From a virus, in the IMG/VR virus record IMGVR_UViG_3300031772_002569, positions 1 through 64,000 of that record: a DNA stretch of 64,000 nucleotides. The stretch is one strand, 5' to 3'. The notes below the pieces were generated by a model. It searched no databases. It saw nothing but the letters and a program-made list of their open reading frames with translations, and was not told the origin of the DNA. Both the position numbers and the translations under genes were made by a program. This document shows, piece by piece, positions 49,536 to 58,700 of the stretch; within the stretch, counting starts at the first letter, position 1; each line of letters opens with the position of its first letter.

Positions 49536-51864
49536 AGTCAATAAATACTTCCAAGTGGTCACATACATATCCTTTGGTTAGACTCTTGGATTTATCTCCG
49601 AATTCACCGTTTTTTGAAGTCGTGGACATTCTGTGTAATTCTTTTCGTAAAGCGTCCCTATATGGGCCTGAATCGGTTTTTACCCACCATCCTTTTTTAT
49701 CCAGTATGTTTTCTTCCTTTACATGTTCACCTAGATGGTGCCACAATGGTCCCTCGTATGTGAATTTCTTACGTGATGAATTGGTGTATAAAAACGTATC
49801 GTATTTTTCTTCCCACGACTTATCATCATCCGCATCTACATCCACGCCTTTTTTCGCTCTTTGAAAAGACCAAGGAGATCCTTCTTCTTTGTCTGTTAAT
49901 TTTTTATAATCAGGATGTTGATTAGTTATTTTGTTTCCTTCTTTGTCTTTGACGTATTGTGTTCTTTGTCTCTGTCCTTTTCCTCTACTCTTCGGATCTG
50001 TGAATTCGCTTCCTCCTAACAGAAATTTTTCTATGTAAGGCCACACAAATGCGTAAATACCTTTTTTGGATGGAGGTTGATGGAATGTGGAATCTTCTTC
50101 TCTTCCTCCTTTATATCCTTTTTGCTTTGTTAAACTTAATCCACCGTAAGTTACAAACGTTAACTTTTTATCTTTAAATGGATTATGTTTTTCCTCTTTT
50201 ATTCCTGTTTTTAATTTGAATGATGGACAGTGCATAGAATGTTTTAACGTATCCGATGAATCGATACTGCTTTTGTGTTTTTTAATGATTCTTCCTGTTT
50301 TGTTTTTTATCCAAATAGATGCTGATTGTTTAATTTCATCATCTGGATTACCCCACCAAAAAATGAAATCTGAATCCTCTCTCCATCTCCACCTGTCATC
50401 GTTTCTGTTATATCCAGGTACTTGAAAATGAGTCAAAACTTCGTCTGACGAATTTATTGCTTTAACGTTATAGTCATTATCCACGGTTCCTACCCATATT
50501 CGAGTTTTGTTTTCTTTATTTTCTTTCAGTGAAGCTTTTTTGTCATACAACTGATTAATTCCGTCTCTCAATTTTTTAAGTTGGCCAAATTGTCTCAATG
50601 ACTTGAAAACTATATTTTCATTACTAAATTCTCCCTTGGAACTAAGCCCCACTTCTCGGTATGCAGTGATAGATTTCATTAATTCTTTAAGGTTTTCTAA
50701 GTCTTCTGACTCTAATGAGGATTTTATCTTGTGACAAATTTGGTGGTATTTTTTCTTTATTAATCCTCTATCGAGTTGTATGTTTTGTTTTTCTGGTTCT
50801 TTAACCCATTCATCAGTCAATACTGAATAGACTCCTATTGAACGATTGTTGTCGCCTAAATCTTGTATATAAACTTCTACATTATGACCCTTTATTCTTA
50901 TCGATTCGTGTTCTGTGTTCCATCTGAATCCATAATTATTCATTATTTTTCTTACATATTCCGGATCAATTTTTTCCTTAGATATGTCAACGACTATATG
51001 AAGATCTATGTCGCTGGAGGGAGTCCAGTTGTAGTTTGCTGAAGAACCTAAAAATAGTATGTCCTCTATTCCTTGTTTTAAATCTGTGTTTTTATAGAAA
51101 TCACTGGCTACACTTAACAAGCTTTTTCTTACTTCTGGTCTAAGTTTATTTTCATCATTCCAAAGATTTTTATCTAAACTTTTATTTACCACTCTCATTT
51201 TGGATTCTGCAATAGAACCTTTCATGTAATTGGCTTGAGCTATGCTTTTATAGTCTCCTTGTGCTTGTATTTTTTTTGCGTATGAATTTTTAATATTACT
51301 CTCTAATTCATCGTCAGTCATTCCTACACTTTGTTGTAACGATTTTATCTTTTTTCTTAGAATTATTTTTTCGTCTGGAGTAGCAGTGTGTAATTGTATG
51401 ATTAATGATATTAACTCTTTTCTGATATCCTGACTCATTTCCTTTGAATTTGTAGTAATTTTTGGTTTCCATTTTTCTAGGTATCTACTATTCGAAAATT
51501 CCCAATCAAATTCTTTTATGTTTAATCGTAATTTTTTAAACATATCCTCTATTACTTGATGATATTTATAGGTAGTTTCTCGGCTATCATATACCGATGC
51601 TATATAATTTTCCGGCCACATGCGACCACATACTAATTCTTTAGAGTAGTCTGAGGGGTCTATTGAATCTCTTAACGATTCGTGCCATCCATGAATGTAA
51701 TCAGTACTGGTATGGATACATTTTATTTGTGTATCAGAACCATTACGTGATTGATATACCAAGAAAGCAACATTCGGCTTTTGGTCTGAACAACTTATTA
51801 TTTCTTCTCCATTGAACGAGACTGTATCCGGATCTTCTTTTAAGATGGGGACTTTTGTATGCAT
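49525..51864 (-). CDS. Large protein with nucleotidyltransferase domain
   Basis: The 779-residue protein has a central MNT-type nucleotidyltransferase: LFLGSSANYNWTPSSDIDLHIVV with G273-S274 and metal Asp285 and Asp287; E330 in HNVEVYIQD may be the third acidic residue. Before it lies a 250-residue part with a possible acidic helix pair; after it comes a long part with tryptophan-rich segments (VPGYNRNDDRWRWREDS) and a Lys-rich end. No partner HEPN gene is next to it. It may modify a host RNA, protein or small molecule. Confidence 0.6.
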   Translation of the reverse strand: MHTKVPILKEDPDTVSFNGEEIISCSDQKPNVAFLVYQSRNGSDTQIKCIHTSTDYIHGWHESLRDSIDPSDYSKELVCGRMWPENYIASVYDSRETTYKYHQVIEDMFKKLRLNIKEFDWEFSNSRYLEKWKPKITTNSKEMSQDIRKELISLIIQLHTATPDEKIILRKKIKSLQQSVGMTDDELESNIKNSYAKKIQAQGDYKSIAQANYMKGSIAESKMRVVNKSLDKNLWNDENKLRPEVRKSLLSVASDFYKNTDLKQGIEDILFLGSSANYNWTPSSDIDLHIVVDISKEKIDPEYVRKIMNNYGFRWNTEHESIRIKGHNVEVYIQDLGDNNRSIGVYSVLTDEWVKEPEKQNIQLDRGLIKKKYHQICHKIKSSLESEDLENLKELMKSITAYREVGLSSKGEFSNENIVFKSLRQFGQLKKLRDGINQLYDKKASLKENKENKTRIWVGTVDNDYNVKAINSSDEVLTHFQVPGYNRNDDRWRWREDSDFIFWWGNPDDEIKQSASIWIKNKTGRIIKKHKSSIDSSDTLKHSMHCPSFKLKTGIKEEKHNPFKDKKLTFVTYGGLSLTKQKGYKGGREEDSTFHQPPSKKGIYAFVWPYIEKFLLGGSEFTDPKSRGKGQRQRTQYVKDKEGNKITNQHPDYKKLTDKEEGSPWSFQRAKKGVDVDADDDKSWEEKYDTFLYTNSSRKKFTYEGPLWHHLGEHVKEENILDKKGWWVKTDSGPYRDALRKELHRMSTTSKNGEFGDKSKSLTKGYVCDHLEVFIDSKI

Positions 51865-52664
51865 TACTTACGGGATTTTATTCCCTTGATTTTCTTGGAT
51901 TTTACAGACTCTCCCATTCCATTATTGGCATAATATTTTTCTGCATGGGATAGACTGTCTTCGTGACACGATGGGCATAATGTGGATGATGTTCCTGGAT
52001 GTATTTTCTTTCCACATTTTTTACATTTTCCACTCTTTATAGCTTGTTGTGTTCTATCTTTTTCTGATTGATTTGAATCCTCGCCTAATCTGTTCCCTTC
52101 AATTAATTCATCAATCCGACTCTGTATTAATCTTGAAGCGTGGTCAATGTCATAAGTAGAAGCGGTTTTTGAATTTTTTACCAACCAATATGCAGCACTT
52201 TGAATCTGCATCATTAAGTTTAGTTTTTTACCCTTCTCGTGATCGTCGTTTTCTTCTTGAATTACCTCTTGAACCAATTGTGTTATTACCTCTTTTAATG
52301 TGGTAGTTGCATCACCTGGTTTGCTGCTAACTTTGTATTCTTCAGAATTTGGTTGTTCACCCCAATAATGAACGTCACCGTGTTCTTCAGCTAACGATAA
52401 ATCTTTCTTTCCATACATTTCTTCGTATGCAGTCTTTAAATCTACAGCGGGAGATTTTGGATCACGGACATGAAATATCTTATTGGTTAATGGAACATTT
52501 CTTTGAATTTCGGTTTTACCGGCCGGCAACTCAACCTCTACGGCAGCCGTCCTATTGTCTGGGTTCATTTCTATCTTTTTAATAGAAAATGTTTGTGGTC
52601 TTAATCCAGTGGTAACTATGAAAATCTTATTATACTGTTGTGAGGATGGTCTTATTGGTATCAT
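51864..52664 (-). CDS. Hypothetical protein with zinc ribbon and targeting-like helix
   Basis: The 266-residue protein has a small beta-rich N-terminus (KIFIVTTGLRPQTFSIKKIEM), a targeting-like helix TTTLKEVITQLVQEVIQEEN at 120-139, a helical part, and a zinc ribbon CKKCGKKIHPGTSSTLCPSC near 220-240. It ends in a basic SVKSKKIKGIKSRK. It overlaps the nucleotidyltransferase gene by 1 base (TAATG). Function unknown. Confidence 0.6.
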   Translation of the reverse strand: MIPIRPSSQQYNKIFIVTTGLRPQTFSIKKIEMNPDNRTAAVEVELPAGKTEIQRNVPLTNKIFHVRDPKSPAVDLKTAYEEMYGKKDLSLAEEHGDVHYWGEQPNSEEYKVSSKPGDATTTLKEVITQLVQEVIQEENDDHEKGKKLNLMMQIQSAAYWLVKNSKTASTYDIDHASRLIQSRIDELIEGNRLGEDSNQSEKDRTQQAIKSGKCKKCGKKIHPGTSSTLCPSCHEDSLSHAEKYYANNGMGESVKSKKIKGIKSRK

Positions 52665-52762
52665 ACGTATTCTTTTAAAATGTTTATTGTATCTCTTTAT
52701 AAATATAGACAGTTAGTTTACTAATGATAATTTTTACATACTTACATTGTATAAAATATGTC

Positions 52763-53263
52763 TTACACATATTGTTCTAATGTTTTTATTGTATTACGTG
52801 TATTGGTATGCAATATTCCTATTCCTCCTTTACTTATCCATTCATCTATTACAATTTTTGTATCATCTATCATAATATCATTAGGTTTCGAATACTCTTG
52901 TTTTTTATGTTTATTAACAACTAAAATAATGTCACTCTCACGCAAGGATGGGATGTGTCTTCGTAACCAAGTCATTTTACCTTTATAGACTACATTATCA
53001 ACTTCATTACGTTTGCCCATAGCACTTAGTATTTTAACTCTCAAGAAATTGGATGTCACGTAAGACCATAATTCTTTACCGTCATCAAGCCACTCCAGAT
53101 CAATAAAGAATCGTTCCACACCGTAATTTTCAGCGACAGACCAAGCACTATCATCACTACCAAAATAATCCCTTGGTTTTCCACTGATCCTTTCTATACC
53201 ACCATTAAAATTTACAATTACTCCATCCATATCCACATACACCGTTCTGTTTATTTCGTTCAT
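52763..53263 (-). CDS. HAD-type 5'(3')-deoxyribonucleotidase-like protein
   Basis: The 166-residue protein starts TVYVDMDGVIVNFNGGIE (motif I D-x-D-G, catalytic Asp pair), has motif III-like Lys in VVNKHKKQEYSKPND and motif IV MIDDTKIVIDEW. Size and motifs match the 5' nucleotidase deoxy family that removes phosphate from dNMPs, known from phages such as T4-types. A TATTTATA lies 19 bases upstream. Could work with the dNMP kinase in balancing pools. Confidence 0.7.
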   Translation of the reverse strand: MNEINRTVYVDMDGVIVNFNGGIERISGKPRDYFGSDDSAWSVAENYGVERFFIDLEWLDDGKELWSYVTSNFLRVKILSAMGKRNEVDNVVYKGKMTWLRRHIPSLRESDIILVVNKHKKQEYSKPNDIMIDDTKIVIDEWISKGGIGILHTNTRNTIKTLEQYV

Positions 53264-53341
53264 ATATTTGTTTGTTTATGTCTATAAATAGTTTATCATC
53301 ATTATAACAAATTGACAACTTATTTTTTACTTGTACTTTAG

Positions 53342-53380
53342 AGCGAGAGCGAAACAATGAGCGATAGCGAGGTGTAGCGA
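53342..53380. repeat. Five AGCGA copies in a short cluster
   Basis: AGCGA at 53342, 53348, 53360, 53366 and 53376, i.e. two AGCGA-n-AGCGA pairs plus one. Noncoding, more GC-rich than its surroundings, and just before the heptamer array. Iteron-like, function unknown. Confidence 0.5.
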
Positions 53381-53453
53381 CTGGCTCGATTGAATAAAGT
53401 AGAAAGTTATGATCAAATATAACTGGTTTAAAAGTACAAAGTAAATACTAGGT

Positions 53454-53516
53454 ACTGAGTACTGAGTACTGAGTACTGAGTACTGAGTACTGAGTACTGA
53501 GTACTGAGTACTGAGT
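53454..53516. repeat. Nine tandem copies of a 7-bp repeat
   Basis: ACTGAGT repeated nine times without change, then a decayed stretch (ACACTGGAGTACTGG). Each unit junction makes an AGTACT palindrome. It lies in a 272-base gap between two minus-strand genes that has no coding frame. Confidence 0.9.
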
Positions 53517-53535
53517 ACACTGGAGTACTGGAAAT

Positions 53536-53730
53536 TTATTTAGGAAGGAATCTAGTTTTTAAAATTTTAGATTTTATCTCTCTTACAAACTTAGGATATT
53601 CTACTGATCCGGTTTCGTGCCAGGCATTTGACCCACAACGTTGTCCGTAGTCAGGCCCAGGTAAAACATGAGATAAATTTTCGTCATCGTATTCAACGAA
53701 AATCGGCTTCACTCTTGATGATTTTTTCAT
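53536..53730 (-). CDS. Small hypothetical protein
   Basis: A 64-residue protein: MKKSSRVKPIFVEYDDENLSHV then GPDYGQRCGSNAWHETGSVEYP and a basic end. No family recognised; the G-P-D-Y-G and W-H segments suggest a folded domain. A TATTTATT lies 15 bases upstream. It stands alone between the repeat region and the Nudix gene. Confidence 0.5.
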   Translation of the reverse strand: MKKSSRVKPIFVEYDDENLSHVLPGPDYGQRCGSNAWHETGSVEYPKFVREIKSKILKTRFLPK

Positions 53731-53798
53731 ACCAACTCCACTGGTAATAAATATAAAAATCTATTACAAATAGTGAAAGTTAATATGTAAATTTTCTA

Positions 53799-54548
53799 TT
53801 AAAAACCTTCTCCTTTATTACTTGCATCAACGATTCTCTTTATTTCATTTCCGGAATGTTGAATCAGTGATTTTAATCCAAAATGTAAAGGAGATGGCCA
53901 CCGTCCATATTCTACCCACTTATATTTATCTGTTTCCCAATTTAATTTTGGGTCAAATTCGTCATCTACAACGGCTAAGAAATTGTGATATTGGAATCCG
54001 GATTTTTGGTCTTTGTAAACATACAACGGAATAAGTTTTTCAATTATTCCCCTAAACCCTACTTCTTCGGATGCTTCTCTTGATACAGCCTGTGATGGAT
54101 TTTCACCCGAGTCAATTGCACCACCCCACACACCCCAAGTTTCAGGTTGTAAAACCATAGCTGATCTCAACGGCAAAAGAAGTCGTCCGGTGGTTTTTGC
54201 CATAAAAATACAACCAGCTCCCTGTTTTCCCCAAAAGCCCGTTTTGACCAAAGCATCTCCGTGTTCTGAATCGGATTCTTTTAGGACTCCTGAAATCTTA
54301 TCAACCAACGCATCATATTCAGTATCCTCAGGTTCTTCTTGGTATTCTTTTTCTAACACATCTCTAGCTTTTTGTAATGCACGAAATACATCCAATCGGT
54401 CATTTGTCTTCAACGCACGGTCGATAAACTGAACAGCGACCTGCATATCCAAAATAAAGTCTGCCACGGAATCATCCGCCACCGATATCATATCCATTAG
54501 TTGTTCCTTAGCCTCGGCAAGTAATTCTATCAATTCATCGTTTGTCAT
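53799..54548 (-). CDS. Nudix hydrolase-domain protein
   Basis: Start taken at ATG 54548, in an ATGA overlap with the upstream gene and with GGAAAGG before it; an ATG five codons earlier is less likely. The 249-residue protein has a helical N-terminus (MTNDELIELLAEAKEQLMDM, again of targeting-like pattern) and a Nudix domain from about 100 with GCIFMAKTTGRLLLPLRS, WGVWGGAIDSGENPS and the Nudix box G-x5-E-x7-R-E-A-S-E-E-V-G-F at 143-165. Nudix enzymes cleave nucleoside diphosphates linked to another group; the substrate here is unknown. Confidence 0.8.
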   Translation of the reverse strand: MTNDELIELLAEAKEQLMDMISVADDSVADFILDMQVAVQFIDRALKTNDRLDVFRALQKARDVLEKEYQEEPEDTEYDALVDKISGVLKESDSEHGDALVKTGFWGKQGAGCIFMAKTTGRLLLPLRSAMVLQPETWGVWGGAIDSGENPSQAVSREASEEVGFRGIIEKLIPLYVYKDQKSGFQYHNFLAVVDDEFDPKLNWETDKYKWVEYGRWPSPLHFGLKSLIQHSGNEIKRIVDASNKGEGF

Positions 54549-55639
54549 GTCAACCCTTTCCAATCTCCAACTATTTTTTCATCCCAATACAGAATGTTTA
54601 CAATTTGTTTGTTTCTGAAAAACGGATGTGATTTAATATAATCATCAACTTTAGGGTTATGATGCCAAGAAGAATGTTTTGTATCGTCGGAAATCATAAC
54701 CTCAATCTCCTTACCCCTAACTACGTAAATTAATATAGAAACGTAATCCGCGTCAATACGTTTTCCAAGAAAATTTCTAACTTGATAATGATATGCGACC
54801 ATTCGATTCCACACATAGGCATTTTTGCCTGAAATAATCAATCCATACTGGTCATGTGCTACACATTCTTTTACCTCCCTATCGGTTGGGTCTATAAAAA
54901 CTTCTACATAATCTGACTTGCCGGCGATGTTTGTCGTGAAAGAACTCAAAAACGATTCCCCTATGGTTCCCAGATTATGGATTCCCTTCGCCTGATAATC
55001 TCTTATGTCATTTAAAGTGGAATCCCCACCTTCTACGAACCAACGAGACATAGAACCCAGGCCATGAATAAAATTCAAAAGTTGGTCCATTTTTATAATT
55101 TTCTTTTCTGGCTCCCGTTCAGACTCAACACCAACAGCTATTTTATACAAAGTCCTACTCCTATCGCTATACCTACCATTTCCTCCGGATTCCATCTCTC
55201 CAGTGTTTCTAAACCTGTTGGAACCCGACTTATCAGATATAAAAACGAACCACCTATCCCATTCCTCTTCTGTTATATCTTTGTATTCATCCTTTTCAAA
55301 AAAGCTAGCAGCCGCATTACCATCTTTTATATCACTGTTGATTAAAATTTTAATGATTGTAGTTCTAAGAATTGACCAAATCTTTTCTAATAACTTATCA
55401 TCAACCCTACTATATTTTACAAATTTTGCCCAAACCAATTTCAAATCCCTCGCCGGAACCAACTTCCAAGATTGATGTTTTTGACCAGATTGAAATTCTT
55501 GCCTAACATCTTCCTCGACATCCGTGAAATCCCTCACTAACTCACGTGCATGGGGGTTATGACCACCGATATTAAGATGAAGTTGATCAGATTCACCAAT
55601 ACACTGGTCAACCATCTTTTGTAATTCAGATTTTTTCAT
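54545..55639 (-). CDS. Hypothetical protein with N-terminal targeting-like peptide
   Basis: The 364-residue protein starts MKKSELQKMVDQCIGESDQ, with I-G-E before Ser as possible cleavage site, like the T4 capsid-targeting peptide. The rest has ELVRDFTDVEEDVRQEF, WKLVPARDLKLVWAKFVKYS, TTNIAGKSDYVEVFIDPTDRE and KNAYVWNRMVAYHYQ. No family recognised. A TATTTATT lies 5 bases upstream of the ATG, with no ribosome site. Confidence 0.55.
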   Translation of the reverse strand: MKKSELQKMVDQCIGESDQLHLNIGGHNPHARELVRDFTDVEEDVRQEFQSGQKHQSWKLVPARDLKLVWAKFVKYSRVDDKLLEKIWSILRTTIIKILINSDIKDGNAAASFFEKDEYKDITEEEWDRWFVFISDKSGSNRFRNTGEMESGGNGRYSDRSRTLYKIAVGVESEREPEKKIIKMDQLLNFIHGLGSMSRWFVEGGDSTLNDIRDYQAKGIHNLGTIGESFLSSFTTNIAGKSDYVEVFIDPTDREVKECVAHDQYGLIISGKNAYVWNRMVAYHYQVRNFLGKRIDADYVSILIYVVRGKEIEVMISDDTKHSSWHHNPKVDDYIKSHPFFRNKQIVNILYWDEKIVGDWKGLT

Positions 55640-55644
55640 CTTTT

Positions 55645-55652
55645 AATAAATA
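55645..55652 (-). promoter_or_regulatory. TATTTATT element 5 bases before ATG
   Basis: Sense-direction TATTTATT, ending 5 bases before ATG 55639; only AAAAG between, so transcripts could start at or near the codon. Confidence 0.35.
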
Positions 55653-55670
55653 TCAACCAATCAAACAAAA

Positions 55671-55692
55671 AGGGTTCCCTTTCGGGAACCCT
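55671..55692 (-). terminator. Rho-independent terminator after sheath gene
   Basis: AGGGTTCCC, four-base loop, GGGAACCCT, with a GAAA tetraloop on the minus strand and then TTTTGTTTGATT. It lies 28 bases after the sheath stop. A strong terminator that separates the sheath transcript from the accessory genes. Confidence 0.88.
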
Positions 55693-55720
55693 CTTCTAGC
55701 TTGCGCGGAACTGTAGGAGA

Positions 55721-58700
55721 TTAAGCGTTTGGAAAGCTAGCACCCGTAGGGAGCACGTTGAAATCCAACACTATGAATTCTGATGTTCTTGTTGGCTTAA
55801 TATAGATTTGACCATACAAGACGTTTCTATCGATGATATCAGGAGTATTGTTTTCTTCATCCATTTTAACGAAGAAGGCATACAATCCGGACCTTTGTTG
55901 AACAGATTCCATATAAGGATTTACAACGCTCAAGAACTTGTTTCTTGTGGCAGATGTGTTTTGTTCAAATGTCAAGAACTTCGATGTTGAAGCAACGAAC
56001 TTCTTTAGATTGATTAACAACCTACGAACACTGATACGATCCAAAGCCGTAGAGTCATTTTGAAGAGTCTTTTGACCCCAAACAACAACTCCCTGACCAG
56101 GGAACGAAGCGATAGGATTAACCTTACCCTCATACAACGTATCACGTTCTTCGTGAGTAGTTCTATCAGTTACTTGAACAGCGATAGCGATTCCACCACG
56201 ATTCAATCCAGCAGGAGCATACCATTCGGCAGCAACCTTATCGTTAGCAGCGAACACAGATGGTAACACAACCGAAGGAGGAACTGTTACAATTTTATTT
56301 GTATTAGTGTCAAGAATCTTGACCCAAGGATAATAAGCACCAGCATAGTTGGTGTCATATTCGGCTGCATCAGCAACGACTTCATCAATTTGACCGCTGG
56401 TTGGATTACCGTCATCCACATACAAATCCATGATAAAGAAACAATCTCCACGAGCCTCACACATATCAACTACCAAGTTGGTAACATAAGGATGATGTTG
56501 ATGAACAATACCGGGAACAACAATCAAGTTGATATCAAATTCGTCTGCATTTCCCAAAGCGGTTATTGCTTGATTATAAGCAATCGAACCGGCTGAAGAA
56601 ATACTTGTACAATTTAATCCTTGTGTGTTTCCAGGAGATATATCACCACCAACGTTGATTGGAGTAGCAGGAGATTGACCGTCAAATCCTCCTTGGAATC
56701 CAACCACGAACTTACGCATTTTAACGTAAGTGGATTCGTTAGCTGAATCATACTCAGAAGGAACAATGTTACTTCCCGTAACCAATGAACCAGTTCCGAC
56801 TCCGTATAATCTGTAGTCATCATCAAGCGAGAATAGGATATTTCTTCCAATCGAACCGTAAGAACCAAATTCAGGAAGTGGGCTTAGGTATTGAATGTTA
56901 TCGTCAGCCGCTCCAATTCCAAGAGAGGAAGTTGGATACAAAGATGACAATTCCGCGTCAGCTCCGGTAGGAGCATCGTCGAAAACTATACCTGATGGAT
57001 ACTTTCCAGGATTCAAACCATAGACAGAGGCCTTAGAATACTTGAGTGTAGGAATCCAATTTCCAGCGCTGCTGTTCACAGGAACAGACAAAGCCTCAAA
57101 TCCGTAAGGAACCACAGACTCAGGAACAACAGAGTCAATCATTTCGATACGAACATTTTTGCTGTTATTCGTATAGGTTCCAAACTCAATGATCTTGCCT
57201 TGGAAATTAATGTAATTATATCTATCACCCACTCTACGAGCAATGAAGTTAGAAGAGTCAGGATTAAGATTAACGTTATTGAACTGTTCCATTATTTGTG
57301 GTCGTTTGTCACTATCACTGTATTTACGAACAGTTAATGTGAACGAACCCCAATCGCTTCCTGCGACAGTACCTGCCAATTTAACATTGCTTATTTCAAT
57401 TTTAAATTGTTTGTTAGTGATAGTTCCATCCGACAACGTATGAACCTTAAACAAGCGGAACCTTGTTGGGTTTTGGCCACTCTGCCAAGGAGCTATCTTT
57501 TGGGATACTATCCAAGGAGTAGAAGCGTGGGTTATAGAGAACTCACTATCACCGTTGGTCAAATCACGGCTGAATTCATCTGTGAAATCAAGCGGATTTC
57601 CAATAAAGTTTACTCCATCAGGAAGAACACTTCCGGTAATGGCCCAAACAGTATTGTTAGCATACACATCAGCAATGGCGTTATTAAACACCTTGTAAAG
57701 ATAAGAAGCTTCAATTTTCTGACCAGAAACTTGCGTAGCAGGGTCACCTGCGGTAGCAGAAAGTCCGAATACATTGGTGATATACTTGGTGCTAGAAGGA
57801 TTCAACGAGAACTGATAAGTTCCGATAGCAGTCGAACTATTAGTGCTTTTCAACGTCAGATTAAAATCTGAAGTAATCGAAGAAGCATTAACATTCGAGC
57901 TAGCGGAAATCAACGATGAATTGACGAATCCAGGAGCCACTAAATCAGAGATGCCTCCGTAAAGGGTATCACCCAATACTGCCAAAACCTTTAATTCAGC
58001 AGTAGATGCCGAAGCCCAAGTGTTTGTGCAAGGATCAAAGGTTGGTTGACCATTCGATGTAAATGTTCCATCATACTTACCAAACGAACCAGATAGAACA
58101 CCACGCAATTGAATTGTTGGCACTCCACAAGAACCTGTGGATGTATAGAACGAACCACTTATAAGATGGACTGATAAGAATGGGGCTGCGCCGCCGTTGT
58201 TGAAGTTCAATGTTACATCGCTAGAGAATGAACCACTGAATGTTCCAGCAACGATAGAGGCAGAAAGATTCGAACCAGTAGAAAACAAAGTTGACGTAAT
58301 CGTTGTATTGCCGAGAGAAACTGTTTGACCCGAATACAACACGGAACCACTCAAAGATGTTATGCTCAAAGCAGTGTCATCTGCTGCTACAGATTGGAAG
58401 GTCACGGTTACGGAAGCGGAATTCAATGTAAGAGTTCCAGAAGAAATAGATACACTTTGGCTATAATTTGCTGCAATTGAACCAGACAAGGTAATATAAG
58501 AACTACCAGAAACTAATGCACCGGCAGAACCATTACGATTCCACGTTCCCTTTACACCCCAAATTACGAAAGGATAATTTTGTTTGTATCCGGTCAATCC
58601 ACCAACACGAACGACGGTAACAAGACCACGTTCCTTTAAGTATTCTCCAGCAGTATATGGACCGTAGTAAACACCATCTGGAACACCGAACTGAGATTGA

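Noticed and set aside
53454-53516. Heptamer array as a CRISPR
   Set aside because: Units are 7 bp and directly joined with no spacers.
57407-57871. 154-codon + frame in the sheath gene
   Set aside because: Antisense of the sheath insert, with no ribosome site or recognisable pattern.
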